This document shows positions 21,896-32,565 of a stretch of DNA of 64,000 nt, piece by piece. The notes beneath the pieces are model-generated. The model was not told the origin of the DNA, made no database searches, and saw only the letters and a program-made list of their open reading frames with translations. Source of the DNA: Aedes albopictus (lineage: Eukaryota > Arthropoda > Insecta > Diptera > Culicidae); NCBI RefSeq assembly GCF_035046485.1, contig NC_085136.1:221902853-221966852 (forward strand), written 5' to 3'. The position numbers and the translations under genes are program-made. Numbering within the stretch: position 1 is the stretch's first letter; the number at the start of each line of letters is the position of its first letter.

Positions 21896-22905
21896 TATAC
21901 AAACATGATCAAAAGCAGCAGAGCTGTGCTAAGTCAACAGACTTCACAGATCACAGCCCTACTGTATTATGAAAAACATATGATGTATCGTGAATATGTT
22001 AAGCTGGCATTTCTATATTTTCCTTTGTTTTAGTTAATGAAGAATGTACTCATTCAACAATAAGTATATTGTTTGAAGAACAATAAATGCTGATAAGCAA
22101 CCTCTGTTTCAGTAGAAATTCAATGCCAGCAAGAGAAATAAGTCATCAACATGACTTCACAAGCAGAAATTTACATACTCATCCCTTTCCTATTATTTCA
22201 ATTATTCCATTGCATCAGCCTACGGAACTGATTTCCATTCTTTTCCCCAATCGACTTCAAAGTACACTTTGTTCCCACAACGAACAACGCATGTTTTGGC
22301 ACCACGTTTCCATCATTTTTTTCCATTCACAAGGAGCCGGTTCTCGACCTCACCGCAGACAAAAAGAAGTAAATCCACAGCCAGAAAGGTTTTCCCAAGG
22401 CTCATTTTTCTCTTCAGAGCTGCTAAGGCGGGTAGGTACCTTTGTTTCGCATGTATTTTTTCGCTTTTCATCACCATCGCCCACAACCATATTTTTATTG
22501 CAATTTTACGCTCTGTTTACATTTACGCGTTTTATTTCACCATCATTTTTGTTCGTCTCATATTTTCTGGCCGTTGGAGGACTTTGGTCCCTGGTCCTTT
22601 ATGTAAAGGGCACAATCAACCTCGGGGCGGGAAATATTTAAATGACTGGGTATGATATTATTTTTGCTGGCTAGACGTATGTACAGAACATTAATCAAGG
22701 AGGTAATGTATTTTGATGTATTTTGATGTAGAGAGGAACGATTTTTCGTTTGAGCTTATACAGTTCAACTAGTCATTAAATGATAAAGTGTTGATTGAAC
22801 ATCTTAACACTGAGTTACAACTGAATCTTATCTAAGTTTGAAAGCATCTAATTCGCCCATCTTGCTCGTTGAGCACTGTGCCTTTTTGTGCTAACCAGAT
22901 GTGTT
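21896..22905. other. unassigned sequence
   Basis: Overlapping plus-strand frames of 184 and 128 codons (22087-22641, 22269-22655) have no recognisable motif and low-complexity hydrophobic composition. I see no gene, SINE or inverted repeat. Confidence 0.35.
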
Positions 22906-22996
22906 GTGACGCAAAGAGACAGTAACTGTTTCTTCTTTGCTAAAAACTAGCCCCCGTTTAAAAATCTCTTTAATAAAGACACATAAATAAATAAAT
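22906..22996 (+). repeat. SINE 3' tail fragment
   Basis: Ends 'aaaatctctttaataaagac' followed by (ataa)n, the same tail design as the SINE at 56662-56844 ('aaaaatctcgttaatacaga') and the fragment at 54545-54625. No tRNA head is visible. Confidence 0.5.
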
Positions 22997-23189
22997 AATT
23001 TGCTGGAATCTCAACGATAGCGCACGAAATCATGCAGCTCGCCGGAAAAGCGCCCAGCAGACGAAGGCGGACCGTCGAGGAAGAAAGGGACGATTGTGCG
23101 GACTCCTAAGCCGGTTACAAATCACACATAGGCAACGGAACCAAGCCCCAAGAAGACCAGGAGCCAACCAGAACAAGGAAAGGAGAACC

Positions 23190-23502
23190 CTTGGATCACG
23201 GTAGGAAATAGGAAGCCATTGGGAAAAAAAAGCTAAGCGTGAAAGAATCGACCGAGGCGGACTCATACGCCGAGGTGCTGAGAGCCGAAAATCGTCTCTC
23301 GTCGATGAGCGCGGATGTGAAAAACATCCGGCGCACTGTTACATGCGAGATGATGCTGGTGTTGAAGAATGTGGCGGCCAGAAAAGGGATCTCCTACAAG
23401 GAATTACATCAAGAAGTCCTCAAGAAAGTACAGATTAGAGAACTACGGGGTCGTTCATCTCGGCGAAGACTGGCACTTGAGCCTAGCTATTTAGCCCTGT
23501 AG
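23190..23502 (+). pseudogene. gag-like ORF1 fragment of a non-LTR retrotransposon
   Basis: The 87-codon frame reads ADSYAEVLRAENRLSSMSAD, then VKNIRRTVTCEMMLVLKNVA. This SYA..LR...D.....VR.IRRT..GEM...LK pattern belongs to ORF1 (gag) proteins of R1/Jockey-type retrotransposons, just before the CCHC knuckles. Zinc knuckles are absent: the frame stops at 23500. It sits directly upstream of the RTE element but belongs to another family. Confidence 0.6.
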
Positions 23503-23559
23503 TTGGAGGAAATGCCAATACAGAACCCGTAGCTTCCGGGAAGGTAAGCCCAGCTCCCT

Positions 23560-24105
23560 GGGTTAATGGGTTGGTGTCAGGCTCTGCGAGCCAGCCGTAA
23601 AAAAGAATAGCACCGGAAAACAAGAGAAGAATGCGAACCGATACCAATGGCGACGACCACAGCGACGAAAAGGGACTTGCGATTGGAAGCTCGGTACGCG
23701 GAAATGCAGATCTCTCAACTTCATTGGGAGCACCCGCATACTCGCCGATATACTGAAGGACCGCGGTTTCCGAATGGTAGCGCTGCAGGAGGTGTGTTGG
23801 ACAGGCGCTATGTTACGAACGTTTAGAGGTAATCATACCATCTACCAGAGTTGCGGCAACACACGTGAGCTGGGAACAGCTTTTATAGTGATGGGCTACA
23901 TGCAGAGGCGCGTGATCGGTTGGTGGCCGATCGACGAAAGAATGTGCAGGTTGAGGATCAAGGGCCGATTCTTCAACATTAGCATAATAAACGTGCACAG
24001 CCCTCACTCCGGAAGCACTGATGATGACAACGATGCATTTTACGCGCAGCTCGAACGCGAGTACGACCGCTGCCCAAACCACGACGTCAAGATCATCATT
24101 GGGAA
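23560..24105 (+). pseudogene. RTE-clade (JAM1-like) element: leader and endonuclease N-terminal half
   Basis: The leader phrase 'gggttggtgtcaggctctgc' is followed by an endonuclease frame: VALQEVCWTG (catalytic Glu block), RELGTAFIVMGYMQRRVIGW, RFFNISIINVHSPHSGSTDD, and the segment ending KIIIG at about 24105, where DFNA should follow. These are apurinic-endonuclease-like motifs that nick target DNA for target-primed reverse transcription. About 1.09 kb of MITE sequence then interrupts the frame. Confidence 0.85.
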
Positions 24106-24115
24106 CAGTGCTGAA

Positions 24116-24376
24116 ATCAGGCCAAACATTTCAATAGGTCCTATCTACATTTGAGAGGCTCTCTTTGTTCACTTGCTCTGTCAATTATTGCAATGTAATG
24201 GTACACTTTTCAACTACTTTTGCAGTACAAATCAAAAGACGATTGTATTGACCATCGTTCAATGCAAGGAGACAATCATAATACAAATAAACAGTTGAGA
24301 TATGAACGAAAGAGAGGGAAACCAAAGAGAGCCTCTCTTCTGCAGATAGGACCTTTAGACATGTTTGGCCTGAAAT
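24116..24376. mobile_element. MITE with TCAGGCCAAACAT ends
   Basis: Left TCAGGCCAAACAT...AGGTCCTATCT...GAGAGGCTCTCTTTG; the same motifs return inverted at 24325-24376. About 260 bp, no coding capacity, target duplication not clear. Confidence 0.8.
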
Positions 24377-24379
24377 AGT

Positions 24380-24885
24380 AGTTTACGCAACAAAGTGCAG
24401 AATGAAGATTTTTACAGCACGAGTTGTACACTTATCCAACGAGGCTTGCCGAGTTGGATATGTACGACGAGTGCTGTAAAAATCGAGTTCTGCACCGAGA
24501 TGCGTACAACGTTTTTTTGCAATTTCATAAATTACCACTTGAGGATAGTTTTTAACAAAACTTTTACATCAAACTGCACACTGATGTTCATAGCCATGTT
24601 TAAGAAAGTCTGATCATAGCTGGTTATACTGTGCAGTTGTCACAATTTTTCAAACCGGCGTCCAACAAGCATCAAGAAGTTGATCAAAACTGAAAACAGT
24701 GCTGTAATGGTTCATTACGCAACGCAAATCAGTGCTGTAATGAACCATTACAGCACTGATAATTTGGTGTGGGAAAGTAGGCCTTTTCCTGTCAGATTTG
24801 CGTGAGGTAAAACAGCCTATTACGATGAGAAATTGCAAAAAAATCATTTCGTCATATTTAAATTCAATCACCTACAGTTCATTTT
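24380..24885. mobile_element. composite hairpin repeat with GTGCTGTAA motifs
   Basis: Two hairpins: 24398-24500 (gatttttacagcacgagttg against its inverse ...gtgctgtaaaaatc) and 24700-24765 (cagtgctgtaatggttcatt against its inverse). Outer phrases 'acgcaac' and 'aaattgcaaaaaaa' recur. Probably one DNA element family with internal foldbacks. Confidence 0.65.
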
Positions 24886-24899
24886 GGAGGCTGAACCTG

Positions 24900-25150
24900 A
24901 GAATATGGTATATGAAAGACTTGTGCTGCTAGACCAGTTCTGCTAGAAAGTCACGAAAAAACCGCTATTTTTCAAATATTTAACGTAAATGTCACGGGCT
25001 TCCTTTGAAAAATGCCAAATGATATTCACGGTGAATATCATTTAGCATTTTTCAAAGGTGGTCCGTGACATTTACCTTAAATATTCGAAAAATATCGGTT
25101 TTTCCGTGACTTTCTAGCAGAACTGGTCTAGCCGCACAAGTTTTTCATAT
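24900..25150. mobile_element. near-perfect palindromic MITE
   Basis: About 120-bp arms meet near 25030: 'gctagaccagttctgctag' on the left returns inverted as 'ctagcagaactggtctagc', and 'tatatgaaagacttgtg' returns as 'cacaagtttttcatata'. The RNA would fold to a long hairpin. Confidence 0.85.
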
Positions 25151-25195
25151 ACCATATACCCATACCATATACCATATACCATATACCCAATTCTA

Positions 25196-26091
25196 AACGC
25201 TCAGGTAGGCCAGGAGGAGGAATTCAGACCGACGTTTGGAAAGTTTAGCGCCCACCAGCTGAGCAACGAAAGTGGGCTGCGTCTCATCGATTTCGCCGCC
25301 TCCAAATACATGGCCATTCGTAGCACCTTCTTCCACCACTAGCCTCCCTTATCGTTACACCTGGAGAACCACAAACAACAAACGGAATCGCAAATCGACC
25401 ACGTTCTGATTGATGGACGCCACTTCTCCGACATTATCGATGTCAGGACCTATCGTGGCGCTAATTCTGATCACTACCTGGTTATGGTTAAACTGCGCCC
25501 AAAACTCTCCGTTATCAACAATGTACAGTACCGGCGGCCGCCCGGTACGATCTAAAGCGACTGAAGCAACCGGATGTCGCCACCGCATATGCGCAGGATC
25601 TCGAGGCAGCGTTGCCGGACGAGGGTGTACTCGATGTGGCCCCTCTAGAGGACTGCTGGAGTACGGTCAAAGCAGCCATCAACAACGCAGGCGAGAGGTA
25701 CGTAGAACGGAGTCGACGAAACGATTGGTTCGACGAGGAGTGCAGAGCGGTTCTGGAGGAGAAGGATGCAGCGCGGACGGTAATGCTGCATCATGGAACC
25801 CGGCAGAATGTGGAGCGAAACATACAGAAGCGGAGGCAGCAGACCCGTCTCTTCCGGGAGAAAAAGCGCCGCCTGGAAGAAGCGGAGTGCAAGGAAATGG
25901 AACTGCTGTGCCATTCACAAGAAACACGTAAATTCTACCAGAAGCTCAACGCATCTCGCAAAGGCTACGTGCCGCAAGCCGAAATCTGCAGGGATAAGGA
26001 CGGGAGCCTCCTGACGGACAAACGTGAGGTGATCGAAAGGTGGAAGCAGCACTTCGACGAGCACTTGAATGGCGAAGAGCCAAAATACTGA
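25196..26091 (+). pseudogene. RTE-clade element: endonuclease C-terminal half and linker
   Basis: Resumes at NAQVGQEEEFRPTFGKFSAH, passes a stop after STFFHH (TAG near 25339), then [12 protein letters not shown] and [12 protein letters not shown], which carry the catalytic SDH, a premature break near 25550, and the basic linker of 159 codons (25612-26091) with WFDEECRAVLEEKDAA and FYQKLNASRKGYVP. The frame ends at HLNGEEPKY with no fingers/palm, so the reverse transcriptase is deleted. Confidence 0.87.
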
Positions 26092-26749
26092 ATCAACTGG
26101 GGGTCATGAACGATGCAAGCTAAACTTCGGTAGCCACGTGGAATATGATTGCAAAAGGGCAAGCTTGGCAATTATGGCATTGTCGAATTTGATGTCAAAT
26201 AACCCGACAATAGTTACGATCAACCCTGGAGCGGTCGCGTCGTGTACTGAGTACACACATCATGAAAAATGCACGCATGTGGTACTACTGGTACTCTGCA
26301 TGAGCGTTGCGTCGCTGCACCCAAGCAACACATATGGTTACATAGGCTGACCAGAAAGTAATAAGATAAATATGGGACATATGAGCATAAAATACGTGAC
26401 ATACAAAATGTTTAAGGCTGAAATTATAAATTGTTTCATATACACATTAGAGAACGATTATGTTCCAAAAGTTCACAGATATACAAATTCGTGAACTCTT
26501 ATAAAAGCAAAATACATAAGAAAAAAAAAACCTGCGAGTGTAAACAAAGTTTTGAGACCACTAAAGTTATCTTTGAAATTATGTAAATAGATAACGCAAC
26601 AAATATTATTGCTGTACAACAGACGAATAAGCCGCTCTTAAACTTGATTTAAATCATTTTGGCTGAATAAGCTTGTTTAAACTTTTCCGTAGTCCGAGCG
26701 TAGCGAGACTCGACTGCAATTATATTTCAAGTTTATAACTGTTTTTAGT
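26092..26749. other. unassigned AT-rich sequence with a MITE end
   Basis: Near 26318-26352 'caagcaacacatatggttac' resembles the inverse of the hairpin element at 32022-32140, so a partial copy may be present. No gene seen. Confidence 0.4.
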
Positions 26750-26766
26750 ACATATGTTTGTTACTT

Positions 26767-27563
26767 TGGGTTTTGTTAAACAGGCGAGATTAGCGAAATC
26801 AAGAGGAATAGATACGAACTGGTTCAGAGAAAACATAAACATTCGAAGGCATGATTACTACTTAGCGGTTAGAGATCACAACGAAAAAGAAATATTTAAG
26901 TTCTATAACGAATTACAAGACTACGAAGTAGGAGAGCGAATCAAAAGATCGTACATATTTTTGAAAAAGTTTACTAGAAGAAAAGCAACAAAAAAACCCC
27001 TAATTGCAATGAAGAAGTGGGTAGAGGAACTAAAACTGACGGAAGGTGAATCAATTGTCATTAAACCGGATAACGAAGAGCTAACAGAAGAACCTAGTAG
27101 GGAAGAAATTAGAAACATAATCGATGGACTGGTTAACGGCAAAGCAGCAGGAACAGATAAAATAAGGAATGAGTACGTCAAATATTCCGATGAAGATAGC
27201 ATAGAAGAGCTATACCAGATTATTAGAAAAGTGTGGAGAACCAACAAGATGCCAGAACAATGGAAGAAGTCAGTACAAATACCAATCCCAAAAAAGAAAG
27301 GAGCAAAGGAAACCACAGACTTCAGACGTATAACGCTGTGTAACCTAGGGTACAAAGTTTACGCCAAATGGTTAGTGACAAGATTGAGACAATACGCAGG
27401 AGACCCTGGTTACCATCAGACAGCCTTTACACAGGATAGATCGACGGACGACCAAATCTTTTTTGCAAGAAGGTGTATGGAAGAAAACTGGAATGCTGGT
27501 AACACAATAGTACTCATGTCAGCAGATGTCAAAAAAGCATTTGATCTGGTAGATGTCTCCTCG
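26767..27563 (+). CDS. reverse transcriptase, fingers and first palm motif (upstream part)
   Basis: Open frame without stops. After a basic linker (KRSYIFLKKFTRRKATKKPL) come EEIRNIIDGLVNGKAAGTDK (motif 1 region), MPEQWKKSVQIPIPKKKG, DFRRITLCNLGYKVYAKWL (motif 2 block), YHQTAFTQDRSTDDQIF (motif 2a/3 block) and SADVKKAFDLVD, which carries the first catalytic Asp (motif A). The protein would copy element RNA into DNA at a nicked target. The start codon is outside or unknown: the frame is open at its 5' edge, directly behind a possible splice acceptor (TTTTGTTAAACAG at about 26775-26787). It continues in phase at 28378. Confidence 0.8.
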
Positions 27564-28377
27564 GTAAGTACGGCAAAAATAAATGTATGGGGCATTTCAA
27601 ATACGACGTCAATTATCCTCTCTTTCTGCATCCTCTACTGCGCTTTCTATGCTCTTCTCTTCTTGACTTTTCTTCCTTACTACGAAAAGCCTGCTTCACA
27701 GCAGAGCTTCAATGAGCGCTTCCACAAATGTTGGCTGAGATTTTTCTTAGTCGGTGACCGTTCTGGGCGGGTAGATCATGTGGCAGACGAGAATGGTGGA
27801 AGCTCGAACTTTCCAATTGTCTTCTTACAAGGAAAAATTACCCATTGATTGTAAGTTTATTGAATAGTTAAATGGAACAACACTATCACAATCTTGCTCA
27901 CAATTCTTCGAGGGTTGGTCATATAATGTATGTATGTATGTATGTATGTATGTATGTATGTATTGCAGCTCCATCCTTCCTATGACATTGAGATACTCAA
28001 TGTAATAAAAAAAAAGATAAAGAAACAGACTTAAATATTTGATATATACAACTAATTCATCGCTAATGCTGATAGACTGTGATAATATAATAGCACAGAC
28101 GGTGATAGTAATGTAGACATATTCAATTATAGAAAGTAAATCAAACGAAGTAAATATAAAAAAAAGATTGAGTAATTAATTAAGTAAAAGTTCAGGATTA
28201 GCACAATTGGTTTGGTAGTCATGGATAACGGGGAAGGAAGGAGTTGAATATACAGTAGAACAATTTTCTATTTAGCTTCTCTTCTAATCAGTTGACGAAG
28301 TTTTGAATGACCCTAGAATGGACAGGTATACACAATGTAGATAATTAACATTGCATACAATTTTAAAACACATTTAG
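27564..28377 (+). other. 814-bp intron-like interruption of the reverse transcriptase
   Basis: The left edge is TCG|GTAAGT, a strong donor. The right edge is ACACATTTAG|GTG with 'attaaca' about 30 bp upstream as a possible branch site. Both edges fall between codons, and removing the segment joins ...DLVDVSS to VENIL... without frameshift. The interior is non-coding, with an (ATGT)n microsatellite (27927-27962) and a C-rich stretch at 27610-27870 whose 'gagcgcttccacaa' phrase recalls SINE bodies. I find no target duplication or inverted ends. It could be a true intron or a nested insertion with fortuitous splice edges. Confidence 0.6.
27927..27962 (+). repeat. (ATGT)n microsatellite
   Basis: About nine tandem tetranucleotide units inside the interruption of the reverse transcriptase. 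Confidence 0.95.
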
Positions 28378-29460
28378 GTGGAAAACATACTGACTGAACT
28401 GAACGTCCCTTCACATATAACAAATAGAGTACTACAAGCGTTGACAGCAGAGCGAACGAGCATACAGTGGGAAGGAGTCAGGACGGAGGAACGGAGCAAA
28501 GGCAAAGGAATTAAACAGGGGTGCCCATTATCACCCTACATTTTTACGCTGATCATCCAGAAAGTTTTGAATGAGGTTAAGAAGAAACACCCTAATATTA
28601 ACCTATTGGAACTTAATAACGGAAAGCTGCCAGTGATTCTAGCTTTTGCAGATGATTTGCTGATTATTGCCAGAACAACAAATGAGATTGAAATAATTAT
28701 GAAGACACTAAAGATGGAGTTAAAGAAAGTAGGTCTAGAAATTAATGCTAGTAAAAGTGAAATACTAATCAGAGAACCTCAAAGTGATAGGAATATCCCT
28801 GAAAAAATCAAAATTGATGGAGAAGAGTATAAAGTTGTGAAAAATATGAAGTACTTAGGGACCTTTCTGACAGAATCGTTAGACAGACCACAAACGACCA
28901 GAAAGCGATGTAAGTTAGCTGTAGGGAGCAGTAAAATTATTGTTGAATTTTTAAGGCGATACAAACCGCCTTGGAAATTGGCGAGATTAATATATAAAAC
29001 GGTAATATCTCCGGCCATAACATACGGTTTGAAAGCGGCAGCTCTTGTAAAAAGAAACAGAAAGTCGATTAGTAAATACGAAATGCAAATTTTAAAAGAA
29101 ATGATCAGGTACTGTAGAGATAGGCCAAGAGGAAGAGTAAAACTGTCAAGATTGCTAGAGGGGAAGACTGCGGTAAAGAAGATAAGGGTAATGAGAATTA
29201 ACTACTGGGGTCATATTCAAAGAAGACCTCCTGGTCACCCACTGAAAATTGCACAACAAATACAATACGAGAAAAAGAAAAGGGGAAGACCGGCTAAAAC
29301 GTGGAACGACTCAGTCATAGAGGATAAACAAATGATTCAAGGAATATCAGAAGAAGAGTGGATAGAATTAGCAAAGGATAAAGAAAAATTAAAAGGAAAG
29401 GCAGAAGAAATATATAGAATTGAGGGCAGTGAGGAGGAATCCGAATCAGAGGTAGAGTAA
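28378..29460 (+). CDS. reverse transcriptase, palm to C-terminal tail (downstream part)
   Basis: A 360-codon frame, intact to its stop. GKGIKQGCPLSPYIFTLI (motif B) lies near residue 43, LAFADDLLIIA with the two catalytic Asp (motif C) near residue 90, GLEINASKSEIL (motif D) near 120 and MKYLGTFLTES (motif E) near 157. A thumb-like region follows, then YWGHIQRRPPGHPL and the basic KKRGRPAKTWNDSV tail near 300, and a final acidic run (EGSEEESESEVE). All catalytic residues are present. The apparent GTG start is not real: the frame is the continuation of 26767-27563. Confidence 0.85.
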   Translation: MENILTELNVPSHITNRVLQALTAERTSIQWEGVRTEERSKGKGIKQGCPLSPYIFTLIIQKVLNEVKKKHPNINLLELNNGKLPVILAFADDLLIIARTTNEIEIIMKTLKMELKKVGLEINASKSEILIREPQSDRNIPEKIKIDGEEYKVVKNMKYLGTFLTESLDRPQTTRKRCKLAVGSSKIIVEFLRRYKPPWKLARLIYKTVISPAITYGLKAAALVKRNRKSISKYEMQILKEMIRYCRDRPRGRVKLSRLLEGKTAVKKIRVMRINYWGHIQRRPPGHPLKIAQQIQYEKKKRGRPAKTWNDSVIEDKQMIQGISEEEWIELAKDKEKLKGKAEEIYRIEGSEEESESEVE

Positions 29461-30150
29461 TAAATAAATAATGTAAATATGTAAGTAAATGAACTTGTAA
29501 ATGAATAAACTTGGAATAATCTGGAATTGAATGTAAAAATAATTAAAAACAAAAATAAATTCATATAAATCGGGAGGAGAAACATATGAATTGGTGTGAA
29601 GAATTGAGAACGAGAGAAGATAATGGTGTGGGGAATTAGAGTGCAATAATCTACACAAATTCACCTAATTGAGAAAAAAGCAGATAAGAATAAGAGTATA
29701 ATTATACTAAAATACCCCACAGATGTTTAAAAATGATACTTTCTCTCCACAGAAGTAATGAATCAACCCAACTGGCAAAGAAGAATCGATGAAAACTGGT
29801 AAGATCGTTTCATATACACCGCCTTTAAAACCAACTAAATACGCGCCAGAATCAGAAATGGTTTTTTGATTCAGGAAGTATGATCTCATCTCAGATATCC
29901 ATTTGATATGTGGATGATATCATGCGGGGCTTATTGTACATGAAAATGACCTCAGAATGCACGTGTAGGAACAGGCATTCTCGAAATGGGTTGTTGGATT
30001 TGCAATAGAGCTATCACCTTCCATCTCCCGGATTAAAGTTGTTTACATATGTTTGATAGTAAAAATATGAAAAAAAACCCAAATGTGTAAACAAATTTCT
30101 TCCATAAAAGCACTGCCGGTCAGTGGGGGATGGATTGTACACACACACAC
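29461..30150 (+). other. 3' untranslated tail of the non-LTR element
   Basis: AT-rich, starting with repeated 'aataaata/gtaaatga' phrases and ending in tgt(ac)n immediately before the second target duplication. A tiny frame at 29756 with splice-like edges (ctctccacag, then tggtaagatc) is probably chance. Confidence 0.55.
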
Positions 30151-30167
30151 ACATATGTTTGTTACTT

Positions 30168-32021
30168 ACAATTTAGTTTCGCAATTGTTTGAACGTATTG
30201 AACCTTGTTCCATATACGATACACTTTTGTACGGGACCTGTTGTAGATGGTTTAGAACATAACTTAGGCTGTCTTGATACTTACGATCTATTAGACGAAT
30301 TGAACAATCTTCAATCCGGGCTCTAATTGGTGATTGGATGATAATCTACTAAACCTATTAGTTGATTATACGAGAGGAGGAAATTCAATACAACTATATA
30401 TTGGTGTTCAAATCTAGCAAATTTAACTATACCTGATCTGGAGTGCAAATATAATTCAAGTCTCCAGTTGTAAAGCAGATTTTTGCACCAATTTAAGGTA
30501 AATTCAAGTTAGATTTAAGGTAAATTCAAGTTAGATATAAGAAATTACAATAAGTTTTGTTTTCACAGTTCGTCCACGATAGGTCAATAATTATTGGGCA
30601 AATTCTTCTTTTGACAAGCGAAGCGGTGACGTTAATAGCTGTCGTTGTGACGGCAGGCTCCAATCGACGGCATACCTAAAGGGCCTACTCGTCCGTAAGG
30701 TGCGTCAACAAAGCTGTTACTGTTATTTTAGGAGGAATCAATCGAACAATTAAAAAAATAAAGCGTGCAAAAGTTAAATAATTATAAAACAAAGAAATTA
30801 AATGTTTTTCTATAATTTTCAACAAACTTCTAAGAAATTTAATTTTCAAGACAATTGAAGACATTAAGATTCATAACCGGTTAGATAATAATAGTTGTCC
30901 TAGTTGGAGTCCAAATCACATTTTATTCATCGCCTATTAATTCTATTATTTTTTGGCTAAAAGTTGGAGAAGCCATTTTTATGTGTTTTAAAAACATAAG
31001 AGCATATAAATCGGAAAAACTTTCGAGATTTAAGTCACATCAAAGCAATCATAAGGATTTGTCTCAAAGTTATAATATTTTATTGTTTCATTTTTTTTTG
31101 TTGCAATTGAAGAAAGACTTAAAATGCTAGAAATTCTGTATGTTTATTTTTGAAAGTAATTATTTTATGATAGTCGTAGTTTAGTCTATTTTAATTTTTT
31201 ATATTTATGGGCAACTATTGTAGGAGACATGTATGAGATTCTTTCAACAAATATTTTTATTTATCGTATTTTGAGTTTGAAATTTCTATAAATGTGAAAA
31301 TTGTTGATGTCATCAAAACTTCTGATCAATCACACTAATGGATTAATTATGTTGTTAATCTTCATCTCCTTTCTGCATGACTTAATAATTTCCATTAAAA
31401 ATGACTCGTTGTTTTAGGGAAAATAAAGATATTAAATAAAATTTTATTCTAGTAAATTCCTGTAGAATTGTTGAAGAATCTGAAGGATATACTCTAATGT
31501 AGTAAAAAAAATATAGCTTAACACTTCACAAACTACCTGTTGAACTGTGAATTTCAGTAAGCTTTTAGGAAATATTTCTGATTCAATATTTAACTCGAAA
31601 TTGTAACGGGATGAACCTTTACTTCTTAACAGGGTTCGTAATTTTCGTTTCAGCGATACGAAATAAGCTATTTTCCCGGCAGCGGAAGAGCTTATTTTCA
31701 TTATTTTGCTTGAGAAACACTTTTCCCCTCCAGCACTTCTTTCAAGAGCAGCTATCAATCATAACTGAAAATCGCTTCAACCGAAATTCCGAACGCTGCT
31801 TCTGAATCAAAAAAATATCTCTTTCATTGAAAAAAGTAGTGATCGGAAAATATTTCGAAACATTATATTAATAAGTTAAACTTAACTTTTTTTGTTAACA
31901 CTAACTAAAATGCTCGTTTTCCGAAAAATACGGGACATTGTGACCTCTTTTCATAATACGACGGAACAACCCTAGAAGGTCATAAAAACAGTACCGTCCC
32001 GTTGAATACGGGACGTATGGT
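30168..32021. other. unassigned AT-rich sequence
   Basis: No recognisable coding frame, RNA gene or clear inverted repeat over 1.85 kb. Two short 'aaggtaaattcaagttagat' copies occur near 30495-30537. Confidence 0.4.
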
Positions 32022-32140
32022 CAGCCTATGGTTACAAAATAGTGACGGCAGCGTATGTAAGGGTTGCGCAGTAAGTCACAGTGACTTCTGTGCAACCCTT
32101 ACATACTCTGCCGTCACTGCTTTGTAACCATGTGTGTTGC
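32022..32140. mobile_element. hairpin MITE
   Basis: Inverted arms of about 50 bp: 'atggttacaaaatagtgacg' on the left against 'cgtcactgctttgtaaccat' on the right, and inside 'gtaagggttgcgcag' against 'ctgtgcaacccttac'. Centre near 32081. Confidence 0.82.
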
Positions 32141-32565
32141 TTGGGCAGATAGACAAAGACGAACCGCTCGCGATTGCATTTTGCCCCCTCTTGCAGTAGC
32201 ATTTTGCTCCCTCTTTTATCTTGCTCTTTTATGTATTGATGAAAGAGAATGAGCGAGAAGAAAGAAAAAGCTGCTCACGCTAGTGATCAAGAGTAGATGG
32301 GCACAAAGGCTCGAATTGAACGAATCTAAATGGACGAGCAGGCCTCATAGCGAGATAAATTTTGAACCTCACAGAGAGTCTATCTTCACATTGGTAGCTT
32401 TGAGACAAAGACCAAATTCGTGTTGCGTGATTCCTCTGATTTTTCTATACGGCCATGAGGTATTTATAGACATCAAATCCCAACCGCTAACTGCTGTAAG
32501 GGAAAACTCAATCCGTTGGACAACCATTGTTCAACAGACCAACACTGGGTAAAAAATCTCCATTA
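32141..32565. other. unassigned sequence
   Basis: No gene or repeat assigned; a pair of 'attttgc(c/t)ccctct' phrases near 32176-32215. Confidence 0.3.

Larger units (their letters stand above)
24106..25195. mobile_element. cluster of foldback MITEs splitting the RTE endonuclease
   Basis: At least three inverted-repeat units lie side by side between KIIIG and NAQVG of one endonuclease frame (see the separate entries). The right edge is a short 'accatat' repeat (25141-25190). The nesting order is not resolved. Confidence 0.8.
26750..30167 (+). mobile_element. 5'-truncated non-LTR retrotransposon with 17-bp target duplication
   Basis: The sequence acatatgtttgttactt is present at 26750-26766 and again at 30151-30167. 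Between them lies a reverse transcriptase unit on the plus strand that begins downstream of any endonuclease and ends, after a 690-bp untranslated tail, in (AC)n. Missing 5' domains, a long duplication and a simple-repeat tail fit target-primed insertion of a truncated copy. The clade is not assigned: the RGRPAKTW tail recalls RTE/CR1-type elements. Confidence 0.72.

Noticed and set aside
22087..22655. 184- and 128-codon frames as genes
   Set aside because: Overlapping frames with low-complexity hydrophobic content and no recognisable motif.
27564..28377. Interruption explained as a TA-target element (gTA|g...tTA|g)
   Set aside because: Removing it at the TA positions would shift the downstream reverse transcriptase out of frame, while removal at the GT/AG edges preserves it.
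29740..29810. Mini-exon with start codon and splice-like edges in the 3' tail of the non-LTR element
   Set aside because: Only 14 codons, no partner exon and no conservation argument; most likely chance.
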